In this document: one piece after another, positions 15,373 through 22,664 of the stretch
How positions within the stretch are numbered: the stretch's first letter is position 1
Layout: every line of letters begins with the position of its first letter
Assembly: GCA_007123465.1 (NCBI GenBank)
Contig: SKLB01000094.1
Coordinates: 1 to 37,143 of the forward strand
DNA: 37,143 nt
Direction of reading: 5' to 3'
From: Spirochaetales bacterium
GTDB lineage: Bacteria > Spirochaetota > Spirochaetia > DSM-27196 > PWMO01
The notes under the pieces: generated by a model
Database searches by the model: none
What the model saw: only the letters and a program-made list of their open reading frames with translations
Told to the model about the DNA's origin: nothing
Program-made: the position numbers and the translations under genes

Positions 15373-17541
15373 TCAGAAGAAAAGCCGCATCAGGTTATAC
15401 TCGCCGAAAATCGAGACCGTAATCAGAGAGATCGTCGCCATGATCTTGATCAGGATATCCAGCGAAGGTCCAACGGTGTCCTTAAGCGGATCCCCCACCG
15501 TATCGCCGATGACGCCGGCGGAGTGTGCGTCGGATCCCTTGCCGCCGTGGTGCCCGTCTTCAATGTACTTCTTGGCGTTGTCCCACGCACCGCCGGAGTT
15601 GGCTGAGAACAGCGCAAGCATGACTGCCGAAAGCGTAGTCCCGATCAGCAACCCACCAACAAAGTCAGCGCCAAACACAAATCCACTCACGACTGGTGCC
15701 AGTACCGCGATCAGTGCCGGCACCTTCATCTCCGAGAGTGCCCCGGCTGAAGATATCTCGATACACAGCTTGTAATCCGGTCGTACGTCGCCGGTCAGGA
15801 TCCCCGGGTTTTCGCTGAATTGGCGCCGCACTTCCTGCACCATCTTGCGCGCAGCATTGGCAACCGCTTCAATCAGAATACCGGAGAACAGGTACGGCAG
15901 CGCAGCACCCACCAGGCCGCCGGCGAGCACCAGTGGGTTGATCATATCGAGTACCAGCACAAACGTGTTGATGTCGTCGCCTGGGCCGGCCTGCGAGTAC
16001 AGAAACGAGGCAAACAGAGAAAGAGCGGCCAACGCCGCCGAGCCGATGGCAAAGCCTTTGCCGATGGCGGCGGTAGTGTTGCCAACCGAGTCCAGTTTGT
16101 CGGTGATTTCACGCACGTACGGGTCGAGCTTTGACATCTCGCTGATACCGCCGGCGTTATCCGCTATTGGCCCGTACGTGTCCACGCTGACAGTAGCGGC
16201 AACGAACGACAGCATCCCGACAGCGGCCATCGCCACACCGTAGAGTCCTGCCATCGCATTGGCAGCAATAACCGCAATTGCCAGCACTATCAGCGGCAAA
16301 AAGGTTGACTTCATGCCAATCGCCATACCCTGCGTTATCGTAAGCCCGGTTCCCTCGCGACACGCCGCCGATATTCCCTGGGTCGGCTTGTAATCGTAAC
16401 TGGTGTAATACTCGGCAAGCTGCCCGATAGCGATGCCGCTGAGTATGCCGAAGACCGCCGCCGCCCACGGACTCATGACTCCCAGAGCAAAGCCCATTTC
16501 AGCCAGGCCTTCACCCTGTCCCTGAAAGTAAAAACTGGTAAAGATACCGGTTCCTATCAGAGTCAGCAACGCCGAGGTCCAGGTTGCTACATTCAGTTCT
16601 CTATGAGGGTGGTCGCTGGCCTTTTTGAGAACCAGCGTCAGGATGCCTGCCACGCACGCCAGAATCCCGATTGCCGCAAAAATCACCGGATAAGCCACCA
16701 TTCTCCCCACCAACTCACCGCTTACCTCTCGCGCGGTCCCGAGGCGAAGGTGGAACATGTAGGAGGCCAGCACCACTGCGGAGATAATCGAACCAACATA
16801 ACTCTCCAACAGGTCGGCACCCAGCCCGGCTACGTCACCGACGTTATCGCCCACGTTGTCTGCAATAGTAGCCGGGTTGCGCGGATCGTCCTCGGGAATG
16901 TGAGCTTCGGTCTTTCCAACGAGATCCGCGCCCATGTCGGCGGCCTTGGTGTAGATGCCGCCGCCCACCCGGTCAAACATGGCGATAATCGAACACCCGA
17001 GCGCATACCCGGAGACACTCATAGTAAACGGAATGAAGTTCACCCCGAGCCAGTTCACTATAACCGTGAGGTTAGCAGGATCGGTTTGTCCCAGTATCTG
17101 TCCAAATACGGCGTAAACAACACCCAGCCCCAATAGCGAGAATCCGGCAACGCTGAGCCCCATCACGCTTCCGCCCTGGAACGCGACCTTGAGCGTACTG
17201 CCGAGGCTCCTGGACTCGCGAGCACGATTGGAAACACGGACGTTGGCCAGCGTAGCTATCTTCATGCCGATCCAGCCGGCAGTACCGCTCATCAGCGCAC
17301 CGAAGATGAACGCCACCCCCGTATACCACGACACTACCACCGCCAGCAGTACCGCAATGATACTGGCGATAAAACCGATGATCTTGTACTCGTGGCTGAT
17401 GAAGGCGTCCGCGCCCTCCTGGATAGCCCCGGCTATCTCCTGCATCAAGGCCGTACCGGTGTCGAGCCGCTTCACTGCATAGAAGTTGATTGCCGCAAAT
17501 GACAGCGCCGCTACTACCGCAATAATGACGATTCCCAACAT
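15373..17541 (-). CDS. hppA: K+-dependent membrane-bound ion-pumping pyrophosphatase
   Basis: A 722-aa integral membrane protein with about 16 hydrophobic segments that couples PPi hydrolysis to H+ or Na+ export. The substrate motifs are intact: 'YTKAADMGADLVGKTEAHIP' followed by EDDPRNPATIADNVGDNVGD, then GLGADLLESYVGS and, near the C-terminus, DAHSAGVIGDTVGDPLKDT. In GNTTAAIGKGFAIG the Ala and Gly at the selectivity positions are those of K+-dependent enzymes (K+-independent ones carry Lys). Na+ versus H+ transport cannot be decided by reading. The ATG at 17541 is chosen because the longer frame to 17607 begins with TTG and runs through the promoter; GAGGATGG lies upstream. It is divergent from the NUDIX gene. 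Confidence 0.95.
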   Translation of the reverse strand: MLGIVIIAVVAALSFAAINFYAVKRLDTGTALMQEIAGAIQEGADAFISHEYKIIGFIASIIAVLLAVVVSWYTGVAFIFGALMSGTAGWIGMKIATLANVRVSNRARESRSLGSTLKVAFQGGSVMGLSVAGFSLLGLGVVYAVFGQILGQTDPANLTVIVNWLGVNFIPFTMSVSGYALGCSIIAMFDRVGGGIYTKAADMGADLVGKTEAHIPEDDPRNPATIADNVGDNVGDVAGLGADLLESYVGSIISAVVLASYMFHLRLGTAREVSGELVGRMVAYPVIFAAIGILACVAGILTLVLKKASDHPHRELNVATWTSALLTLIGTGIFTSFYFQGQGEGLAEMGFALGVMSPWAAAVFGILSGIAIGQLAEYYTSYDYKPTQGISAACREGTGLTITQGMAIGMKSTFLPLIVLAIAVIAANAMAGLYGVAMAAVGMLSFVAATVSVDTYGPIADNAGGISEMSKLDPYVREITDKLDSVGNTTAAIGKGFAIGSAALAALSLFASFLYSQAGPGDDINTFVLVLDMINPLVLAGGLVGAALPYLFSGILIEAVANAARKMVQEVRRQFSENPGILTGDVRPDYKLCIEISSAGALSEMKVPALIAVLAPVVSGFVFGADFVGGLLIGTTLSAVMLALFSANSGGAWDNAKKYIEDGHHGGKGSDAHSAGVIGDTVGDPLKDTVGPSLDILIKIMATISLITVSIFGEYNLMRLFF

Positions 17542-17569
17542 GCGTCTACCATCCTCTTCATGGGTCGGA

Positions 17570-17598
17570 TTGACAAGAGAATAGCACTTCCTTATCGT
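17570..17598 (+). promoter_or_regulatory. Promoter of the NUDIX gene
   Basis: TTGACA (17570-17575) and TATCGT (17593-17598) are 17 bp apart. The predicted transcription start, about 17605, is 2 nt before the ATG at 17607, so the mRNA would be essentially leaderless. Confidence 0.55.
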
Positions 17599-17607
17599 GT
17601 TGTGCAA
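17578..17607 (-). promoter_or_regulatory. Promoter of hppA, overlapping the NUDIX promoter
   Basis: On the minus strand TTGCAC (17602-17607) and TATTCT (17578-17583) are 18 bp apart, giving a start near 17571 and a leader of about 30 nt with the SD. It occupies nearly the same bases as the divergent NUDIX promoter, so simultaneous polymerase binding is unlikely. Confidence 0.5.
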
Positions 17608-18110
17608 TGCACTCGCTCTCAGAGCTAAAACGCATCAACTGGGATACCTGGAACCCGACAGATCAGGCGGTGCTCTGTTTCCTGCACCGCAATTCGCATG
17701 TCCTGCTGATTCACAAAAAACGCGGCCTTGGCCAGGGTAAGATAAACGGTCCCGGTGGCAGAATCGAGCCCGGCGAGACCGCCGCGGCTGCAGCAGTCCG
17801 TGAGACCCGCGAAGAGGTGGGCCTGACGCCGATTGATCCGCGCCTGCGGGGCGAACTCCGTTTCCAATTCCGCGATGGGTACGGCATACACGTTCGCGTC
17901 TTCTTTGCCGCAGACTGGTTCGGCCGCATGATCGAAACCGAAGAGGCGCTGCCGTTCTGGTGCAGTACCGCCGCCATTCCGTACGACCGCATGTGGGCTG
18001 ATGACCGCCTGTGGCTGCCGCCGGCACTGCACGGGCTCTACGTTCGCGGAAGGTTCACGTTTGACGGCGATACAATGCTCGATCACGTTATCGAGCAATC
18101 GAGGCCCTGA
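17607..18110 (+). CDS. NUDIX hydrolase, MutT/MTH1-like (8-oxo-dGTP diphosphatase type)
   Basis: A 167-aa pyrophosphohydrolase. The Nudix box is complete: 'GGRIEPGETAAAAAVRETRE' then EVGLTP, fitting GX5EX7REUXEEXGU with the metal-binding glutamates present. 'KKRGLGQGKINGPGGRIE' before it is typical of the MTH1-like oxidised-nucleotide subgroup, as is the FEFRDGYG-like strand here (FQFRDGYGIHVRVFFA). The likely role is clearing 8-oxo-dGTP from the nucleotide pool, but substrate specificity in this family is often broad. The ATG at 17607 has no SD and lies 2 nt from a predicted transcription start. The stop is 2 bp from the convergent GGDEF gene. Confidence 0.9.
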   Translation: MHSLSELKRINWDTWNPTDQAVLCFLHRNSHVLLIHKKRGLGQGKINGPGGRIEPGETAAAAAVRETREEVGLTPIDPRLRGELRFQFRDGYGIHVRVFFAADWFGRMIETEEALPFWCSTAAIPYDRMWADDRLWLPPALHGLYVRGRFTFDGDTMLDHVIEQSRP

Positions 18111-18112
18111 AG

Positions 18113-20326
18113 TTACTCGCTGTAGAACGTCCAGCGCCGCTGGCCGCCGGAGCCCTTGATTCGGTACATCGCCTCGTCGGCACGCAGCAGCAGCCTTTCG
18201 AACTGGTCGCCGTCCTGGGGAAACACAGTGGCTCCGGCACTCGGACGAACTATGATCGGGCCGTGATCGAGAGCTATCGGCGCTTCGATACGGGTGATCA
18301 GCTTATCGATAGCCCTGCGCACCGCTTCGGTATTTCCGACATCACGCATAAGGACAACAAACTCGTCACCGCCGATGCGGGCCACAACGTCTGAGGAACG
18401 AACTGAAGCTGCCAGCCGCGCCGCTACCGTACGAAGAACCGCATCACCAGAGGCGTGACCGAATTGGTCATTGACGGGCTTGAAATCATCGAGGTCGACG
18501 TAGAGCACTACGAAGCGGCTGCTCTGCCGACGGGCCAGTGGAAGGTATTTCTCGATCACGTCATTCAGCAGCCGACGATTTGGCAACCCGGTCAGGTTGT
18601 CGTGGTTTGCCATGTGCTGAATCATCTGATTAGCTCGCTGCAGTTCGGCCTTCTCGTCGGTGAGCTCTTTGTTGAGCTGCACCATCCGCTCGAGAATCAG
18701 CGAGTTTTCCAGTGCAATCGCGATGTAGGACGACAGAACACGCAACGTCTCAGTCTCGCCCTCGCTGTAGGCGTGCCGCCGGCGACTCTGTACGGTCAGC
18801 ACGCCGATTGCCCGATCCCGCACGATCAGCGGCAGATAGAGCGCTGACTTGTTGGGGGTACCTACACTCTGCGGCCGTTCGGGGACGTAGCGTTCGTACT
18901 CGGTGTCGAGGTCTCCGATAACCGCTTCTCTGCGCTCACGGACACACCATGCTCCAAGACTACGGCGGTCGTCCAACGCTACTTCTATCGGCGCCAACGC
19001 CTGACCTGCCTCGATGAAAAATCGGTAGGTTAGCATCCCGGTATCCTGGTTAAGCACGCCCAGTCCCAGCGAGTCGGTCGACACCAGCGAATTGATCGCC
19101 GCGTGAACCGCAAACATCAGCTTTCCCAGATCCAGCGAAGCGGTTATGTCGCGGCCGATGTTAGCAATCACGGTGAGTTTACGATTGGCCTCCGCGAGAG
19201 CTTCGGTCTTCTGCCGGAGTTCACCTACCCGCAAACGCGTACGTTCAGAATCGAAGTCCTCGCGGTCTCGATCGATCTCTGCCATGATGCTGCCAACCCG
19301 CTGCCGGACAGCTTCGCTGCTCAGCGACTGCTGCAGCTCCGCCGAACGCTTATAGTACTCAAGCGCCTTGCGATCCTGTCCGCTCTTCTCGAAGAGCTGC
19401 GATGCCCGCAAGTAGCTCTTGTGAGCGTGCGCACCTGCGTCTATGCTTTCGCTGATATCGATGGCTTCGAGATAGCACTGCAGCGCTTCTTCATCCCTGC
19501 CGGTCTGCTGTAACAGCCAGCCGAGGTGTTGCAGCGCTTCCACCAGATTGAAGCGGTTGCCACCGGCGCGATACAGCGCGATACTTTTGCGGTGGCACGC
19601 TTCGGCACTCTGGTGTTCTCCCAAGTCCTGGTGCAGCCTCCCCAAAGATGTGAGACACTCGGCGCGCGCCGATTCTGCGGATTGCTCAGCGGCGGCCTGC
19701 AGAGCTCGATTCAGATGCAGTAACGCCGGTTCACTGCGGTGCATCTTGCGATACACGTCCCCAATTGCTATCTCCAGAGTGGTAAGCGTTGTAAGCGCTC
19801 CTGCTTCCTGGGCCGCCTGGCGTGCACGCTCGTAGAACTCCAGCGCCTGCTCGAGGCGCTGCATAGCCTCGCACACCTCTCCAATGCGGTAGAGTGCAGC
19901 GGTCTCGTGCGTCTTGAGGCCGCGAGCTTGAGCCTCAGACAGCACTTCCTCAAAGCACTCGAGTGCAAAATTGAACTGACTCACGCGATGATAGACTACG
20001 CCGATGCCGCTCAGCGTCTCCAGGCGTCCGTCCTGATCTCCAATAGCTCCGAACAGTACCAGTGCACGTTCAAAGCTTGCCAGCGAATCTTCGTAGGCGC
20101 ACAGTTCGACCTGTGCCGAGCCTGCAATAAGCAGCGCCTGCGCTGCAGCGCGGTCATCACGCGCCATGACCGCGGCGCGGTGAGCCTGTTGAGCGTTGGT
20201 AAGTGCGGTATGTGGTGACACCGGGACGCTCGCGCGAGCCTCGAGCAACAGCGCACCTAAAGCGTCGAGTTGACCCGGACCCTGATTGTTCCCATCCTGC
20301 CCGTCGATGCCGCACCGTCCTTGCAT
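18113..20326 (-). CDS. TPR-GAF-GGDEF diguanylate cyclase
   Basis: A 737-aa soluble protein predicted to make cyclic di-GMP. The N-terminal ~335 residues are tandem tetratricopeptide repeats (for example 'ALECFEEVLSEAQARGLKTH', 'ALEFYERARQAAQEAGALTT', 'ALQCYLEAIDISESIDAGAH'). A coiled-coil linker leads to a GAF-like sensor domain (about 395-540, 'SALYLPLIVRDRAIGVLTVQ'). The cyclase domain follows (about 570-735) with DLDDFKPVNDQFGHASGD and an intact GGDEF at 652-656. An RxxD inhibitory site (RSSD, 643-646) precedes GGDEF by five residues, so product inhibition is likely. No membrane segment is seen. The gene follows the sigma-factor gene with its own promoter, and the predicted leader is only about 6 nt with no SD. 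Confidence 0.92.
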   Translation of the reverse strand: MQGRCGIDGQDGNNQGPGQLDALGALLLEARASVPVSPHTALTNAQQAHRAAVMARDDRAAAQALLIAGSAQVELCAYEDSLASFERALVLFGAIGDQDGRLETLSGIGVVYHRVSQFNFALECFEEVLSEAQARGLKTHETAALYRIGEVCEAMQRLEQALEFYERARQAAQEAGALTTLTTLEIAIGDVYRKMHRSEPALLHLNRALQAAAEQSAESARAECLTSLGRLHQDLGEHQSAEACHRKSIALYRAGGNRFNLVEALQHLGWLLQQTGRDEEALQCYLEAIDISESIDAGAHAHKSYLRASQLFEKSGQDRKALEYYKRSAELQQSLSSEAVRQRVGSIMAEIDRDREDFDSERTRLRVGELRQKTEALAEANRKLTVIANIGRDITASLDLGKLMFAVHAAINSLVSTDSLGLGVLNQDTGMLTYRFFIEAGQALAPIEVALDDRRSLGAWCVRERREAVIGDLDTEYERYVPERPQSVGTPNKSALYLPLIVRDRAIGVLTVQSRRRHAYSEGETETLRVLSSYIAIALENSLILERMVQLNKELTDEKAELQRANQMIQHMANHDNLTGLPNRRLLNDVIEKYLPLARRQSSRFVVLYVDLDDFKPVNDQFGHASGDAVLRTVAARLAASVRSSDVVARIGGDEFVVLMRDVGNTEAVRRAIDKLITRIEAPIALDHGPIIVRPSAGATVFPQDGDQFERLLLRADEAMYRIKGSGGQRRWTFYSE

Positions 20327-20338
20327 GCTAATCTATTG

Positions 20339-20367
20339 AATATAGCGTGTGTCGCCGGACAGTGCAA
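20339..20367 (-). promoter_or_regulatory. Promoter of the GGDEF gene
   Basis: On the minus strand TTGCAC (20362-20367) and TATATT (20339-20344) are 17 bp apart. The predicted start near 20332 is about 6 nt before the ATG at 20326, leaving no room for an SD. Confidence 0.55.
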
Positions 20368-20382
20368 CAAAGCTGTGGGGTG

Positions 20383-21336
20383 CTATTCGTGGAAATCGCG
20401 TATGGCAGAGACTTCGCGCAGCTTACGCACCGCTTTCTCCTGAATCTGGCGCACGCGCTCGCGCGTGATACCCAGATACTTGCCGGTCTCTTCCAGGGTC
20501 AACGGCCCTTCTCCGGCCAGCCCGAACCTGAGCTCGATGATCCGCTTCTCGCGTGTGCTCAGCTGGCGTAGCACACGCTCGAGAGTATCCTGGAGCGTCA
20601 AGTGGAAAACGCGATCAAAGGGCTGCTGATGCTGCTCGTCCTCGATCAGATCAGAAAGCCGTGTGTAGTTGTCATCGTCAACGGTAATATCGAGTGATGT
20701 GGTGTCCTGAGACAGCGCCATGATCTCGCTTACTCGCGCAGCAGAGATATCGAGGAATTCCGAAACTTCATGACTCTCGGGGTCTCGTCCCAGTTCCTGG
20801 GTCAGCTGCTTGGCGACGTAGTAACACTTTTTGATGGTATTGAGCATGTGAACCGGAATTCGGATCACGCGGCCCTTATCGGCCAGTGACTTGATAATTG
20901 CCTGCCGGATCCACCACGTGCCGTAGGTGGAGAAACGGCACCCTTTCTGATAATCAAACCGATCAACCGCTTCGATCAGCCCGATGTTTCCTTCATCGAT
21001 AAGGTCCAGAAGGCTCAGTCCGCGGTTCTGGTACTTCTTGGCGATTGATACCACCAGCCGCAGATTGGCGTTGATCATGCGATTCTTTTCCAGCCGCAGC
21101 TGCTCCTCGATCTCCACCACCTTTGGCGGAGATTTCTCTCGAGCTATCTGACGGCGCAGCTTCTGCAGCTGTTGCCCGATGCGCTGTTCTTCTTCAATTG
21201 TCAGCAACGGGTACCTGGCGATCTGTTTGAGATAGAACGCCAGAGGATCCGACTCGGTTGCAGCTTCCCGGCGCTCTGCAGTAGTTCTGCACCCGGGTTG
21301 CCGAATATGCCTGCGCTGCGCCTGCGGTTCTTTCAT
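20383..21336 (-). CDS. rpoS: RpoD/RpoS-family sigma-70 factor (group 2, RpoS-like)
   Basis: A 317-aa RNA polymerase sigma factor lacking region 1.1. Region 1.2 is 'DPLAFYLKQIARYPLLTIEE'. Region 2 is complete: 'NANLRLVVSIAKKYQNRGLS', LLDLIDEGNIGLIEAVDRFD, then FSTYGTWWIRQAIIKSLAD for -10 recognition and melting. Region 3 begins at VIRIPVHMLNTIKK. Region 4.2 has 'LTLEETGKYLGITRERVRQI' for -35 recognition. Size and layout fit RpoS or another group 2 factor rather than the longer housekeeping RpoD. The upstream neighbour is a LysM/degenerate-M23 (NlpD-like) protein 40 bp away, the same order as nlpD-rpoS in proteobacteria, which supports the RpoS label by synteny. Starts at ATG 21336 with GAGGGG just upstream. 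Confidence 0.85.
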   Translation of the reverse strand: MKEPQAQRRHIRQPGCRTTAERREAATESDPLAFYLKQIARYPLLTIEEEQRIGQQLQKLRRQIAREKSPPKVVEIEEQLRLEKNRMINANLRLVVSIAKKYQNRGLSLLDLIDEGNIGLIEAVDRFDYQKGCRFSTYGTWWIRQAIIKSLADKGRVIRIPVHMLNTIKKCYYVAKQLTQELGRDPESHEVSEFLDISAARVSEIMALSQDTTSLDITVDDDNYTRLSDLIEDEQHQQPFDRVFHLTLQDTLERVLRQLSTREKRIIELRFGLAGEGPLTLEETGKYLGITRERVRQIQEKAVRKLREVSAIRDFHE

Positions 21337-21376
21337 TGCCCCTCAGTTCTCCCGGTCCAGCGTTTGCTGCACAACA

Positions 21377-22168
21377 TCATCCTCTGGGTGCTCGTCCTGG
21401 ATCGACAAAGCGATTGTTTCTCCAGACGGTGAAGAACACGTTTGTACCGCCGTCGCTGCCTTGACCCACGGTGCCGATACTGGTTCCCGTTTGAACACGA
21501 TCACCGGTTTCAACTCGCAGTTCCTCGTTGCCACCGTAGACGTAGATGAAACCCGATGCGCTTTGCACAAACACTACCCGGCCGAAGCTGCTGTGAGGAC
21601 CCGAGTAGATGACCTGCCCCGCAGCAACCGCAACTACCGGGTCTCCCCGGTCACCTTCAATCCTGATACCGGGGAACTTGCCGTCCAGTGCCGTGCGCTT
21701 TCCCGGGTGCGGCCACACTTCCGATCCACCGTTCAGTGTCACCGTAGCAGCAGTATCGATCGAAGGAGTTGACGAAGACGCGCTTGCTGACTGTGTGGTA
21801 TCAGAAGTTGAGCCGGCGCGGCCGCCTGGGGGAATTCTGAGAGTGTCCCCAACGCGCAGAGTTGTTGACTCGCTGCGATTATTGGCCGACAACAGCTCGG
21901 AGAGGGACACGCCGTACTTCCTCGATATGCCGTAGTAGGTTTCACCACGCTCAACGCGATGAGTAGACGGGATTCGCAGTTGCCTTCCGATACTGACTCG
22001 CGAAGGATCCGAGATATCGTTGACCGTTTGCAGCAGTTCAACCGAAACGTTGTAGCGGCGGGCAATAGAGAAGATTGTGTCTCCGCGTTCTACCACGTGG
22101 ATAACGTCGTCGGCCACGGATAATTGTGCGGCAAGAAGTAGTGCAAGGAAGAGGCCTGTTTTTCTCAT
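21377..22168 (-). CDS. nlpD: NlpD-like LysM protein with degenerate M23 (LytM) domain
   Basis: A 263-aa exported protein. A signal peptide spans residues 1-20 (MRKTGLFLALLLAAQLSVAD). Two LysM peptidoglycan-binding repeats follow (about 24-67 'VVERGDTIFSIARRYNVSVE' and 70-113 'RVERGETYYGISRKYGVSLS'). After a Ser/Thr-rich linker comes an M23/LytM domain starting at 'EVWPHPGKRTALDGKFPGIR'. The zinc ligands are gone: the HxxxD position reads FPGIRI and the HxH position reads TNVFFTVW. This matches the non-catalytic NlpD/EnvC class that activates cell-wall amidases, so hydrolase activity is not expected. The ATG at 22168 is preferred because it puts Arg-Lys at the start of the signal peptide; a longer frame reaches 22216. 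The sigma-factor gene is next downstream. Confidence 0.85.
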   Translation of the reverse strand: MRKTGLFLALLLAAQLSVADDVIHVVERGDTIFSIARRYNVSVELLQTVNDISDPSRVSIGRQLRIPSTHRVERGETYYGISRKYGVSLSELLSANNRSESTTLRVGDTLRIPPGGRAGSTSDTTQSASASSSTPSIDTAATVTLNGGSEVWPHPGKRTALDGKFPGIRIEGDRGDPVVAVAAGQVIYSGPHSSFGRVVFVQSASGFIYVYGGNEELRVETGDRVQTGTSIGTVGQGSDGGTNVFFTVWRNNRFVDPGRAPRG

Positions 22169-22230
22169 TGTGCCCGCCAACTCGTTCTTATCTTCGGAAC
22201 GAGGAGCCATAAACATGACCCTTTGATTGG

Positions 22231-22251
22231 CAGGCGTTGATCAGGCGTTGA
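22231..22251. repeat. Tandem direct repeat of CAGGCGTTGA (two copies, 11-bp period)
   Basis: CAGGCGTTGA occurs at 22231-22240 and again at 22242-22251, separated by one base. The spacing is close to one helical turn. It lies between the tRNA genes and nlpD, upstream of nlpD on its strand, where a regulator could bind. No family-specific match was recognised. Confidence 0.5.
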
Positions 22252-22324
22252 CTAATAGACGGACCAGAGTCACAGACGAGCGCGCCGGGCTTCCGCGGAG
22301 CGGAGCCGGCCTGCGCTGGCTAAG

Positions 22325-22397
22325 TCGGGCTGGGCGGATTTGAACCGCCGACCTCACGGTCCCGAACCGCGCGCGCTAGCCCCTGCGCTACAGCCCG
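22325..22397 (-). tRNA. tRNA-Pro(CGG)
   Basis: On the minus strand a full 73-nt cloverleaf can be drawn. The acceptor stem CGGGCTG pairs with CAGCCCG, and the D stem GCGC/GCGC is intact. The anticodon stem CGCGG/CCGTG (one G-T pair) holds the loop TTCGGGA with anticodon CGG. The T stem GGCGG/CCGCC carries TTCAAAT, and the discriminator is A. CCA is not encoded. It lies 29 bp downstream of tRNA-Asp, behind a terminator-like hairpin. Confidence 0.95.
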
Positions 22398-22421
22398 AAA
22401 AAAATACCCGCGTGCAGCGGG
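22398..22421 (-). terminator. Terminator-like hairpin between tRNA-Asp and tRNA-Pro
   Basis: On the minus strand CCCGC (22421-22417), loop TGCAC, and GCGGG (22411-22407) form a perfect GC-rich 5-bp stem. It is followed by TA and a run of seven T residues that ends exactly at the first base of tRNA-Pro. It looks like an intrinsic terminator placed in a tRNA operon; it might instead be a processing spacer. Confidence 0.55.
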
Positions 22422-22426
22422 ATATA

Positions 22427-22501
22427 CGGGAGCGACGGGGATTGAACCCGCGACCTCCGGCTTGACAGGCCGGCGCGATAAACCAACTTCGCCACGCCCC
22501 C
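22427..22501 (-). tRNA. tRNA-Asp(GTC)
   Basis: A 75-nt cloverleaf on the minus strand. The acceptor stem GGGGGCG/CGCTCCC has one G-T pair. The anticodon stem CCGGC/GCCGG holds the loop CTGTCAA with anticodon GTC. The T stem is GCGGG/CCCGT around TTCAATC. The discriminator is G, as expected for tRNA-Asp. CCA is not encoded. A near-consensus promoter lies directly upstream. Confidence 0.97.
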
Positions 22502-22513
22502 GTGACGCGTCTG

Positions 22514-22542
22514 AATGTAGCCGAGTTTGGCATTTGTGTCAA
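22514..22542 (-). promoter_or_regulatory. Promoter of the tRNA-Asp/tRNA-Pro transcript
   Basis: On the minus strand TTGACA (22537-22542) and TACATT (22514-22519) are separated by 17 bp. The predicted start near 22507 gives a 5' leader of about 6 nt before tRNA-Asp. Confidence 0.75.
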
Positions 22543-22567
22543 GCACCGCGGCAGGCGCTCGAGACAA

Positions 22568-22596
22568 TTGACATTGCAGCAGCAGCGTGGTAGCTT
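22568..22596 (+). promoter_or_regulatory. Promoter of the ppiD-like gene
   Basis: TTGACA (22568-22573) and TAGCTT (22591-22596) are 17 bp apart. The predicted start near 22603 leaves a leader of about 60 nt. It is divergent from the tRNA promoter, the two -35 boxes being 25 bp apart. Confidence 0.5.
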
Positions 22597-22664
22597 ACGA
22601 TTGTCTGCGGATCATGCAAAAATCCCTGCTAAACCTGTAACACAGTGGAAGGATAGTAGCGCAT

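Noticed and set aside
21377..21725. Annotation as an active M23 endopeptidase.
   Set aside because: The metal-binding His and Asp residues are missing, so only a non-catalytic LytM role is supported.
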